Shown: positions 1 to 5,843, numbered from the stretch's first letter. The stretch is DNA of 9,310 bases from Eubacteriales bacterium (GCA_029974855.1 JARKQO010000482.1:1-9310), one strand, 5' to 3'. Notes: generated by a model from the letters alone, not told the origin. Translations and numbers: made by a program.

Positions 1-440
1 ACGCCGCCCCCCATATGCTCAGCGGCGGCCAGAATCAGCGGGTGGCCGTGGCCGGGGTGCTGGCCATGGAGCCAGATATCATGATCCTGGACGAGGCCAC
101 CGCCATGCTGGACCCCACAGGCCGGGCCGAAGTGCTGGCCACCGTGCTCAAGCTGAACCGGGACAAGGGCATCACCGTGGTATGGATCACCCATTTCATG
201 GAGGAAGCCGCCCAGGCGGACCGGGTGGTGGTGTTAAGCCAGGGGACCGTCGCCATGGATGGCGCCCCGGGCCAGGTCTTTTCCCGGGTGGAGGAGATCA
301 AGGCTCTGGGGCTGGACGTACCCCCCATGGCGGAGCTGGCCGGGGAGCTGCGCCGGGCGGGCCTGGACCTGGTCGGGGACATCCTGACCGTACCGGATAT
401 GGTGAAGGAGCTGAAAAGAATTCTATGCCCATCCAAATAG
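1..440 (+). CDS. ecfA1: ECF transporter energising ATPase EcfA1 (5'-truncated)
   Basis: This is the C-terminal half of an ABC ATPase of the energy-coupling factor (ECF) vitamin transporter module; EcfA1 pairs with EcfA2 and EcfT in the membrane and powers substrate-binding S components. The reading frame is open from base 3, and the start, Walker A and Q-loop lie upstream of the window, so the ATG at 15 is internal. Visible in order: ABC signature LSGGQNQR (18-41), Walker B with catalytic Glu in MILDEATAMLDP, and the H-loop His in WITHFMEEA. The DEAT-x-MLDP form, rather than DEPxAGLDP, is typical of EcfA1 and separates it from the following gene. The stop (438-440) lies 16 bases inside ecfA2, implying co-translation. 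The EcfA1 assignment rests on family knowledge plus gene order; a generic cobalt/nickel CbiO label would describe the same family. Confidence 0.9.
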   Translation, partial: AAPHMLSGGQNQRVAVAGVLAMEPDIMILDEATAMLDPTGRAEVLATVLKLNRDKGITVVWITHFMEEAAQADRVVVLSQGTVAMDGAPGQVFSRVEEIKALGLDVPPMAELAGELRRAGLDLVGDILTVPDMVKELKRILCPSK

Positions 441-1348
441 AGCATCTGTCCCATACCTACCTCCCCGGAAGCCCCTTTTCTAACGTGGCCATCCACGACA
501 TCAACCTCACCATCCAGGACGGGGAGTTCATCGGGGTGCTGGGGCATACGGGCTCCGGCAAAACCACCTTGGTGCAGCACCTGAACGGCCTGCTGAAGCC
601 CAGCCAGGGCCGGGTGGTGGTGGACGGGCTGGACATCACTGGGAAGGGGGTCCGGCTGCTGGACGTGCGCAAAAAGGTAGGCCTGGTGTTCCAATATCCG
701 GAGCATCAGCTTTTTGAGGAAACCGTAGCCAAGGATATCGCCTTCGGGCCCAAAAACATGGGCCTGGACAAAGAGGAGATCGGCCTGCGGGTCAAGGAGG
801 CCTGTATTTTGGTGGGGCTGGACTACGATGCCATTGGGGAGCGCTCCCCCTTTGAGCTCAGCGGCGGGCAGATGCGCCGGGTAGCCATCGCCGGGGTCCT
901 GGCCATGCGCCCCAAGGTGCTGATTTTGGACGAGCCCTCCGCCGGGCTGGACCCGGCGGGGCGCACCGGCATTTTGGAGATGATCCGGGCCTTGCACGCC
1001 CAGGGAGGGCTCACGGTGATCATGGTGAGCCACAACATGGACGACATCGCCTCCTTGGCTACCCGCCTAGTGGTGATGAGCGCCGGGACTTTGGTGATGA
1101 CCGGCACCCCCCGGGAGGTTTTCCAGCAGGAGGACCTGCTGAAATCCATCGGCTTGGGGGTACCCCAGGCGGCGGAGCTGACCCATGCCCTCATCGCCCA
1201 GGGCTTTGACCTCCCCGGGGATTTATATACCCTGGAAGAGGTGCGGGAGCACCTGCTGCGCCTGCGGGGGGGCCTGAGGGGCCTGAGGCCCCTTTCGCAT
1301 AAAGATGAGGGTTCCGCCGATCCCGCCTCCCAGGAGGTGAACCGCTGA
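425..1348 (+). CDS. ecfA2: ECF transporter energising ATPase EcfA2
   Basis: A full-length 307-residue ABC ATPase, the second nucleotide-binding subunit of the ECF module. Walker A GHTGSGKT is at residues 40-47, Q-loop Gln90 sits in VFQYPEHQLF, the signature LSGGQ is at 145-149, Walker B VLILDEP at 165-171 (Glu170 catalytic), the D-loop AGLDP at 173-177, and H-loop His203. The FQYPEHQLFEETV stretch and DEPSAGLDP are characteristic of EcfA2. I chose ATG 425 because the protein MPIQIEHLSHTY begins as family members do; the same frame is open upstream to 182, but that extension is low-complexity Gly/Pro/Arg sequence antisense-like in composition. The start lies within ecfA1 (16-base overlap), and the stop TGA shares one base with the ecfT ATG. 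The C-terminal ~30 residues after position 278 are Arg/Gly-rich and look lineage-specific. Confidence 0.94.
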   Translation: MPIQIEHLSHTYLPGSPFSNVAIHDINLTIQDGEFIGVLGHTGSGKTTLVQHLNGLLKPSQGRVVVDGLDITGKGVRLLDVRKKVGLVFQYPEHQLFEETVAKDIAFGPKNMGLDKEEIGLRVKEACILVGLDYDAIGERSPFELSGGQMRRVAIAGVLAMRPKVLILDEPSAGLDPAGRTGILEMIRALHAQGGLTVIMVSHNMDDIASLATRLVVMSAGTLVMTGTPREVFQQEDLLKSIGLGVPQAAELTHALIAQGFDLPGDLYTLEEVREHLLRLRGGLRGLRPLSHKDEGSADPASQEVNR

Positions 1349-2154
1349 TGCTCAAAGACATTACTTTGGGGCAGTACATGCCCGGCAATACCGTGGTACA
1401 CCGCCTGGACCCACGGATGAAGATCATCCTCACCGCTTTGTACATCGCCATGGTGTTCTGCGTGAAAAGCCCGGTGTGGTACCTCTTTCCCCTGCTGTAC
1501 ATGGCCCTGGCCTCCCGGCTGGCTGGGCTCAGCTTCCGGCAGATGCTGAAATCCGTGAAGCCCCTGCGCTTTTTGCTGATCCTCACCTTTGTGCTGAACC
1601 TGTTCTTCTCCGCCGGCACCACCGTATGGCTCCAGTGGGGTTTTCTCCAGATCACCCAGGAGGGCTTCCTCACCGCCTTGCATTTCAGCATGCGGCTGGT
1701 GTTTCTGGTGGTGGGCACCTCGGTGCTGACCCTCACCACCTCCCCGGTGTCCCTCAGCGACGGCATTGAGATGCTGCTAAAGCCCCTGAAGGTCATCCGC
1801 TTTCCCTCCCACGAGCTGGCCATGATGATGACCATCGCCCTGCGCTTTATCCCCACCTTGATCGAGGAGACGGACAAGATCACCAAGGCCCAGATGGCCC
1901 GGGGCGCGGACTTTGAAAGCGGCAACCTGCTGCGCCGGGCCAAGGCCATGGTGCCGCTGCTGGTGCCCCTGTTTGTCAGCGCCTTCCGCCACGCCGGGGA
2001 TTTGGCCATGGCTATGGAGGCCCGCTGCTACCACGGGGGCGAGGGCCGTACCCGCCTGCGGGTGCTGCGCTATACCCCTCCGGACTTCCAAGCCCTGGCC
2101 GTCACTTTGGCCGCTTTGGGCCTGGTGATCGCCGGGGGGCTGCTGCTGCCATGA
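1348..2154 (+). CDS. ecfT: ECF transporter transmembrane subunit EcfT
   Basis: This 268-residue membrane protein is the scaffold of the ECF module; it couples ATP hydrolysis in EcfA1/EcfA2 to toppling of the substrate-binding S component. It starts with the family-typical GQYMPGNTVVHRLDPRMK segment, followed by hydrophobic stretches at about 25-60, 72-90, 112-130 and 245-268. Two coupling-helix motifs are present: ARG at 184-186 (AQMARGADF) and its partner at 225-227 as ARC (MAMEARCY); Cys in place of Gly in the second motif is seen in other EcfT proteins. A strong Shine-Dalgarno AGGAGGTGA (1332-1340) stands 7 bases before the ATG. The ATG overlaps the ecfA2 stop by one base, and the stop overlaps the truA start by four (ATGA). 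One polycistronic, translationally coupled operon is the natural reading. Confidence 0.94.
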   Translation: MLKDITLGQYMPGNTVVHRLDPRMKIILTALYIAMVFCVKSPVWYLFPLLYMALASRLAGLSFRQMLKSVKPLRFLLILTFVLNLFFSAGTTVWLQWGFLQITQEGFLTALHFSMRLVFLVVGTSVLTLTTSPVSLSDGIEMLLKPLKVIRFPSHELAMMMTIALRFIPTLIEETDKITKAQMARGADFESGNLLRRAKAMVPLLVPLFVSAFRHAGDLAMAMEARCYHGGEGRTRLRVLRYTPPDFQALAVTLAALGLVIAGGLLLP

Positions 2155-2942
2155 CCGCGCCCCAGGCCTTGCCCCCCATCCAAAAGGAGCCCGCCCCCGC
2201 CAACACCCGGCGGATTTTGCTCACCCTCAGCTACGACGGTACCGGCTACGGGGGCTGGCAGATACAGCACAACGCCCCCTCCATCCAGCAATGCCTGGAG
2301 AAAGCCCTGCTAAAGCTCACCGGGGAGCCCATCCGGGTCACCGGGGCCAGCCGTACCGACGCGGGGGTCCATGCTTTGGGCCAGCGGGCCCATTTTGACA
2401 CCGCCTCCCGCATCCCCCCGGAGAAATACCCCTATGCCCTCAATGCCTGCCTGCCCCGGGACATCCGGGCCCTGGAAGGGAAGGAGGTGGACGGGCGCTT
2501 CCACGCCCGCTTTGACGCCAAGGCCAAGCTCTACACCTACCGCATCTACAACGCTCCCCACGCCAGCGCCCTGTACCGCCACCTCTGCGCCCATGTGCCC
2601 CAGCCCCTGGATTTGGACGCCATGGTCCGCAGCCTCCCCCCTCTGCTGGGAACCCACGATTTTGCCGCCTTTCAGGCTGCCGGGGGCACCGCCAAAACCA
2701 CTTTCCGCACCCTCCATGAGGCGGCCCTTACCCAGGAGGGCCCCTGGCTGACCCTCACCGTTTCCGGCAACGCCTTTTTGTACAACATGGTGCGTATCAT
2801 CGCCGGAACTTTGATCCAGATCGGCCAGGGCAAGCTGCCCCCCACCGCCTTTGCCCGGGCCCTGGACACCAAAAACCGCCTCTCCTTGGGCGTCACCGCC
2901 CCCCCGTCGGGGCTGGAGCTCACCCGGGTGGATTACGCCTAG
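2151..2942 (+). CDS. truA: tRNA pseudouridine(38-40) synthase TruA
   Basis: TruA isomerises uridines 38-40 in the anticodon arm of tRNAs to pseudouridine. The 263-residue protein has the catalytic Asp70 in GASRTDAGVHALGQ, the start-of-domain motif LSYDGTGYGGWQ (26-37), the active-site Tyr region KLYTYRIYN (126-134, Tyr130 the likely catalytic-site tyrosine), GTHDFAAF (167-174) and the C-terminal FLYNMVRIIAGTL (209-221). Length is typical for the family apart from a ~20-residue Pro/Ala-rich N-terminal extension before the first core strand; no closer in-frame start exists at the core boundary. The start overlaps ecfT by four bases with only a G-run as ribosome binding site, so translation probably depends on coupling. 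An ecfA1-ecfA2-ecfT-truA order is widespread in Firmicutes, usually followed by rplM-rpsI, which are absent here. Confidence 0.95.
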   Translation: MTAPQALPPIQKEPAPANTRRILLTLSYDGTGYGGWQIQHNAPSIQQCLEKALLKLTGEPIRVTGASRTDAGVHALGQRAHFDTASRIPPEKYPYALNACLPRDIRALEGKEVDGRFHARFDAKAKLYTYRIYNAPHASALYRHLCAHVPQPLDLDAMVRSLPPLLGTHDFAAFQAAGGTAKTTFRTLHEAALTQEGPWLTLTVSGNAFLYNMVRIIAGTLIQIGQGKLPPTAFARALDTKNRLSLGVTAPPSGLELTRVDYA

Positions 2943-2975
2943 CTTTTTGATCCCCATGCCTATCCGCACCTTTGC

Positions 2976-3012
2976 TGGCATATCCTTTCCAAAACGCTTG
3001 GGGGGATATCCA
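2976..3012 (+). promoter_or_regulatory. Predicted RNA hairpin masking the spoIIID ribosome binding site
   Basis: TGG-C-ATATCC (2976-2985) is complementary to GGATATCCA (3004-3012) with a single bulged C at 2979. Two further inner C-G pairs (2989-2990 with 3000-3001) are possible. The right arm ends on the A of the spoIIID ATG, and the G-run at 3000-3005, the only Shine-Dalgarno candidate, is inside the structure. This pairing is seen in the sequence; a role in translational control is inference. Confidence 0.35.
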
Positions 3013-3272
3013 TGCATGACCATATTGCCGAAAGATGCATCCACATCGGGCAATACATTGTGGAAACAGGGGCCACGGTACGGGCTGCCGCGGCGAAATT
3101 CGGGGTGAGCAAGTCCTCCGTGCATAAGGACATGGGGGAGAGGCTACCCTTGGTACAGAGCGCCTTGGCCACCGAAGTGCAGCGGGTGCTGCTCTACAAC
3201 AAGTCCGTCCGCCATTTGCGGGGCGGCGAGGCCACCCGCCACAAGTACCGGGAGCGGCGGCGCGGCGGGTGA
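3012..3272 (+). CDS. spoIIID: Sporulation transcription factor SpoIIID
   Basis: An 86-residue DNA-binding protein matching SpoIIID, which works in the mother cell after engulfment begins and adjusts the sigma-E regulon and the switch to sigma-K. The sequence follows the family almost throughout: HIAERCIHIGQYIVETGATVR (residues 4-24), the helix-turn-helix AAAAKFGVSKSSVHKDMGERL (about 25-45), and the basic C-terminal segment SVRHLRGGEATRHKYRERRR. The end is more Arg/Gly-rich than in Bacillus. ATG 3012 gives the usual N-terminus; a second ATG at 3016 is out of frame. The only ribosome binding site is a G-run at 3000-3005, which a predicted hairpin covers. I see no convincing sigma-E promoter in the 69 bases after truA. 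The next gene is Mbl-like, the same order as spoIIID-mbl in Bacillus subtilis, which supports the call. Confidence 0.95.
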   Translation: MHDHIAERCIHIGQYIVETGATVRAAAAKFGVSKSSVHKDMGERLPLVQSALATEVQRVLLYNKSVRHLRGGEATRHKYRERRRGG

Positions 3273-3307
3273 AAGAAGGATTTCCACAACTGGCGGCGAA
3301 TACAGCT

Positions 3308-3332
3308 TTGCACGCCCCCCCGGGGCGGGCAA
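3308..3332 (+). repeat. GC-rich inverted repeat between spoIIID and mbl
   Basis: The arms 3308-3318 (TTGCACGCCCC) and 3322-3332 (GGGGCGGGCAA) pair over 11 positions with one A-G mismatch and a three-base loop. No T-run follows on either strand, so it is a poor intrinsic terminator. It could pause polymerase, stabilise the spoIIID mRNA end, or mark a processing point. Confidence 0.5.
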
Positions 3333-3333
3333 C

Positions 3334-3363
3334 GAACCGCAAAAGGAACTGAACCGCAAAAGG
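3334..3363 (+). repeat. 13-bp direct repeat in the mbl leader
   Basis: GAACCGCAAAAGG occurs at 3334-3346 and again at 3351-3363, a period of 17 bases. The second copy continues to AAAAGGGG and is the likely, rather distant (about 13 bases), ribosome binding site for the ATG at 3379. The repeat may be a small duplication of the leader or a paired binding site; the sequence alone does not decide. Confidence 0.5.
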
Positions 3364-3378
3364 GGTAGAGAGCGAAGC

Positions 3379-4407
3379 ATGGCAGCCAGCAACGATATCG
3401 GCATTGACCTGGGCACATCCAATATCCTGATCTACATGAAGGGAAAAGGGATTGTGTTACGGGAGCCTACCGTTGTGGCCATTGACCGGGACTCCCGGGA
3501 CATCCTGGCCTTTGGCGACGAGGCCCGCCGCATGATCGGCCGCACCCCCAGCAACATCCTGGCCATCCGCCCCCTGCGGGAGGGCGTGATCTCCGACTAT
3601 GAGCTGGTGAGCTTCATGCTCAAGGGTTTTGTGCTCAAAGCCGTGGGCAAGCGCATGTTCGCCCGGCCCCGGGCCGTGTTGTCCTTGCCCACCTCCGTCA
3701 ACGAAATGGAGAAGCGCTCCGTCATCTCCACCATGTTCGACGCGGGCATGCGCCGCACCCAGCTGCTGGACCGCACCCTGGCAGCTGCCCTGGGGGCGGG
3801 CCTGCCCATTGACGAGGCCTACGGCACCATGATCGTGGACATCAGCGCCGGGGTCAGCGACATCGCCGTGCTGTCCTTTGGCAAGGTGGTGGTCAGCGAT
3901 TGCGCCAAAACCGGCGGAGACCGCTTCGACGACGCCATCATCCGCCACCTGCGCCGCAAGCACAACCTGCTCATCGGGGAGCGCACCGCCGAGGAGCTGA
4001 AAATCAACATCGGCTCCGCCATCCCCCGCTCCGACCAGCTCTACATGGAGGTCACGGGCCGCAACCTCATCACCGGCCTGCCCAAGACCATGCGCATCAC
4101 CAGCGACGACATCACCGAGGCCATTGACGAGCCCCTCCAGCAGCTCATCGAAAGCATCCACGGCGTGCTGGAACACACCCCCGCCGAGCTGGCCGCCGAT
4201 ATCTTTGAATACGGCATTTTGCTCACCGGTGGCGGCGCGGAGATGTTCGGCCTCTGCGAGGCCATCGCCGATGCCCTGAAAGTCCCCTGCTCCTGCGCCG
4301 AGGACCCCCAGAACAACGTGGTCATGGGCTGTGGCCGGGCTCTGGAGAATATGCAGGACCTGGGGCAGTTTCTGGACGACGGGAGAAAGCGGCTGCTGGG
4401 GCGGTAG
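3379..4407 (+). CDS. Divergent MreB/Mbl-like bacterial actin
   Basis: A 342-residue actin-fold protein of the MreB/Mbl/MreBH family, whose members polymerise under the membrane and guide cell-wall synthesis. The first phosphate loop DLGTSN (10-15), RPLREGVISDY (64-74), LIGERTAEELKINIG (198-212), GLPKTMRITSDDI (233-245), the TPAELAADIFEYGILLTGGG segment (267-286, adenosine loop GGG 284-286) and the closing MGCGRALEN fit the family and its length. Two other conserved loops are changed: the usual IEEPMAAAIGAG reads LDRTLAAALGAG (130-141), and the second phosphate loop, normally DIGGGTT, reads DISAGVS (154-160). Position after spoIIID matches mbl in Bacillus. Because of these changes I call it Mbl-like without a symbol; it may bind nucleotide differently or hydrolyse poorly. 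Filament formation itself is not excluded. Confidence 0.9.
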   Translation: MAASNDIGIDLGTSNILIYMKGKGIVLREPTVVAIDRDSRDILAFGDEARRMIGRTPSNILAIRPLREGVISDYELVSFMLKGFVLKAVGKRMFARPRAVLSLPTSVNEMEKRSVISTMFDAGMRRTQLLDRTLAAALGAGLPIDEAYGTMIVDISAGVSDIAVLSFGKVVVSDCAKTGGDRFDDAIIRHLRRKHNLLIGERTAEELKINIGSAIPRSDQLYMEVTGRNLITGLPKTMRITSDDITEAIDEPLQQLIESIHGVLEHTPAELAADIFEYGILLTGGGAEMFGLCEAIADALKVPCSCAEDPQNNVVMGCGRALENMQDLGQFLDDGRKRLLGR

Positions 4408-4487
4408 GACGGGGACGGGGGGGAGGAACGGACGGAGCGCAAGGGGCTCCGCCCCTTGCATCCCTGCCAGGGCTATGCCCTGGACCC
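4408..4487 (+). repeat. Hairpin-rich intergenic repeat, copy A
   Basis: It begins at the base after the mbl stop codon with a G-rich tract (4411-4425), then AACGGACG, then two hairpins: GCAAGGGGC/GCCCCTTGC (4439-4459, 9-bp stem, loop TCC) and CCAGGGC/GCCCTGG (4467-4483, 7-bp stem, loop TAT), ending GGACCC. The reverse complement of 5147-5233 matches it over nearly the whole length, differing by small indels and loop bases. No open frame or transposase is present. It is a REP-like or 3'-UTR structural repeat of unknown class. Confidence 0.85.
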
Positions 4488-4521
4488 GCCTTTGGATACA
4501 AATGAGAATGGGCGTAATAGG

Positions 4522-5022
4522 ATGATTTTTGAGACCGAAAGGCTAAAGATACGGGGGTTTACGAAGGATGACACGCTTTTGGTGATGCAGTACAGCCAGG
4601 AGCCTTGCAAACGGGTCGAATTGCCCGATGAGGTTTTCGAGACCTGGGAAGACGCGGCAAAGCAAGTGAGCATGTGCATCCAAAACTACGCCGAAAAGAA
4701 ATATCCCTTGGTGTATGCCATCGAATTAAAGGAAACCGGAACCTTGATCGGGGATATTTTGCTCTGCCCCATTCCGGAGGGCATCGAGGTAGGATATGCC
4801 ATTTGTGAAGCCCATCAGGGGCATGGGTATGCCGCTGAGGCCCTTGCCCCCTTCGTGGGCTGGGCCAAGGAAACCATGGGGGTAAGCACCCTGTATGGTT
4901 TGGCGAAGAAAAGCAATATCCCCTCCTGGAGGACCCTGGAGAAGGCGGGATTTCAGTTTTCCCACGAAAAAGTGATTGACTTTTTTGGGAAGACATTCAT
5001 GTTTAAGGTGTATGATTGCTAG
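4522..5022 (+). CDS. GNAT N-acetyltransferase, RimJ/RimL-like
   Basis: A 166-residue Gcn5-related acetyltransferase, which moves the acetyl group of acetyl-CoA to an amine; the substrate cannot be read from the sequence. The start MIFETERLKIRGFTKDD is typical of RimJ/RimL-like members. The acetyl-CoA loop is IEVGYAICEAHQGHGYAAEAL (about 88-108, with the Q/R-x-x-G-x-G/A type motif HQGHGY), and the motif B region is SNIPSWRTLEKAGF (131-144). I chose ATG 4522 because upstream codons in the same frame fall in repeat copy A. Shine-Dalgarno and promoter are both weak, so expression may rely on readthrough from mbl. My hand count over 4561-4980 gives about 53% GC, against about 65% or more in neighbouring genes, with more TTT, AAA and GAA codons. 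With the bracketing inverted repeats, this suggests a later arrival. Confidence 0.88.
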   Translation: MIFETERLKIRGFTKDDTLLVMQYSQEPCKRVELPDEVFETWEDAAKQVSMCIQNYAEKKYPLVYAIELKETGTLIGDILLCPIPEGIEVGYAICEAHQGHGYAAEALAPFVGWAKETMGVSTLYGLAKKSNIPSWRTLEKAGFQFSHEKVIDFFGKTFMFKVYDC

Positions 5023-5057
5023 AGGACAATGGTTGTGCTGTTATGATTTCTCTTATC

Positions 5058-5086
5058 CCCATCGGCCCAGGTGTCGGTGGGCTTTT
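5058..5086 (+). terminator. Probable intrinsic terminator of the GNAT gene
   Basis: CCCATCG (5058-5064) pairs with CGGTGGG (5075-5081), with one G-T wobble, around a 10-base loop, followed by CTTTTCTATTT. An alternative stem GCCCA/TGGGC (5065-5069 with 5078-5082) ends at the same T-rich tract. It lies 36 bases after the GNAT stop. Confidence 0.5.
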
Positions 5087-5119
5087 CTATTTCACGCCCA
5101 TCCGCACCAAATAAAACCG

Positions 5120-5142
5120 TTGGCAGCGCAAGGCGCTGCCAA
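5120..5142. repeat. Perfect 10-bp hairpin next to repeat copy B
   Basis: TTGGCAGCGC (5120-5129) and GCGCTGCCAA (5133-5142) form a perfect 10-bp stem with the three-base loop AAG. It abuts repeat copy B, shares its short-loop hairpin style, and has no counterpart at copy A. No T-run follows, so it reads as a third module of the repeat rather than a standard terminator. Confidence 0.8.
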
Positions 5143-5146
5143 TGAC

Positions 5147-5233
5147 GGGTCCAGGGACGAAGTCCCTGGCGGGGATGCAAGGGGCAGCGCCCCTTGCGCC
5201 TCGTCCGTTCCCCCGTACCTCCCCCCGTCCCCG
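5147..5233 (-). repeat. Hairpin-rich intergenic repeat, copy B (inverted)
   Basis: On the minus strand this begins directly after the stop codon of the YfbR-like gene (TTA at 5234-5236 on +) with a G-rich tract, then AACGGACG, hairpin GCAAGGGGC/GCCCCTTGC (5177-5197, 9-bp stem) and hairpin CCAGGGAC/GTCCCTGG (5151-5169, 8-bp stem), ending GGACCC. It is the inverted partner of copy A at 4408-4487. Relative to A it carries about eight extra bases in the G-rich part and one extra base pair in the second hairpin. Confidence 0.85.
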
Positions 5234-5830
5234 TTACCCCTCGTTCCCGGGCAATCTGCTCAACTCATCCAAAGAAAGCGAGAAGCTGGGCACGAACTCC
5301 CGCATGAACTCGTGGACCTCGGGGAGGGGATTGCTGTTAATGCTGTCGGTGATGGTGAGCTTGGCCTGGTCAAACTCCCGGTTGCCCATCTTCTGCTCCT
5401 CCACGCATTTCAGGTACGCGCAGATGCGGTCCGCGGCCTTTACCAGCCGGTATTCGTAACACTTTTCGTCCGGTACTAGATAGGGGCGGTAGTGCTGCCG
5501 CATGTCCCCGGGCAGCATGTTCAGCAGCTGCCGGTTGGCCAGGGCCTCCAGGTCCTGGTACGCGTCCTGGATGCTGGGGTTTTGGTACTTCACCGGCGTG
5601 GGCAAATCCCCGGTGATCACCTCTCCCGCGTCGTGGTACAAAGCCAGGGCCAGCACCCGCTCCGGGTCGATATCCCGCTGGTGCCGGGTCTTGCCCAGCA
5701 CCGCCAGGCCGTGAGCGATCAGGGCCGCTTGCATGCTGTGCTCCATGTCGTTTTCCGGCACGGTGTTGTGCATCAGGCCCCAGCGGCGGATCAGCTTCAA
5801 ACGGTTGATGTATGCGTAAAAGTGGTTCAT
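5234..5830 (-). CDS. yfbR: YfbR-type 5'-deoxynucleotidase (HD domain)
   Basis: A 198-residue HD-domain phosphohydrolase that matches E. coli YfbR closely as I recall it; YfbR removes the 5'-phosphate from deoxyribonucleoside monophosphates and takes part in nucleotide-pool balance in the cytoplasm. Metal ligands are in place: His31 (MEHS), the His66-Asp67 pair (ALYHDAGE) and Asp134 (KAADRICAYLK), with the catalytic Glu70 and Asp75 (TGDLPTPVKY). Arg16-Trp17 (LIRRWGLM) correspond to the pair that sets deoxyribose specificity in YfbR. The C-terminal FVPSFSLSLDEL is also conserved. Start ATG 5830 gives the family N-terminus MNHFYAYINRLKL and has GGAGAGGAAAGG just upstream; the frame is open 20 codons further but without similarity. 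A TATGAT -10 candidate lies at 5871-5876 without a good -35. The gene is convergent with mbl and GNAT and ends flush with repeat copy B. Confidence 0.92.
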   Translation of the reverse strand: MNHFYAYINRLKLIRRWGLMHNTVPENDMEHSMQAALIAHGLAVLGKTRHQRDIDPERVLALALYHDAGEVITGDLPTPVKYQNPSIQDAYQDLEALANRQLLNMLPGDMRQHYRPYLVPDEKCYEYRLVKAADRICAYLKCVEEQKMGNREFDQAKLTITDSINSNPLPEVHEFMREFVPSFSLSLDELSRLPGNEG

Positions 5831-5843
5831 GCCTTTCCTCTCC

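Noticed and set aside
182..424. N-terminal extension of EcfA2 upstream of ATG 425.
   Set aside because: The extension is Gly/Pro/Arg low-complexity sequence overlapping coding sequence of ecfA1; ATG 425 gives the family N-terminus.
35..1033. Long minus-strand open frame opposite ecfA1/ecfA2.
   Set aside because: Low-complexity Gly/His/Gln/Pro product with no family features; it is the usual shadow of GC-rich coding sequence.
3308..3332. Intrinsic terminator after spoIIID.
   Set aside because: A good stem but no T-run on either strand; kept only as an inverted repeat.
3457..4461. Long minus-strand open frame opposite the mbl-like gene.
   Set aside because: Gly/Ala/His/Gln-rich product without domains; the plus strand carries a clear MreB-family protein over the same bases.
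4456..4521. Earlier start for the GNAT protein.
   Set aside because: These codons lie in repeat copy A and add residues unlike any GNAT start; MIFETERL is the standard beginning.
4408..5233. Insertion sequence or CRISPR array between mbl and the yfbR-like gene.
   Set aside because: No transposase, no target duplication that I can see, and only two inverted repeat copies without regular spacers.
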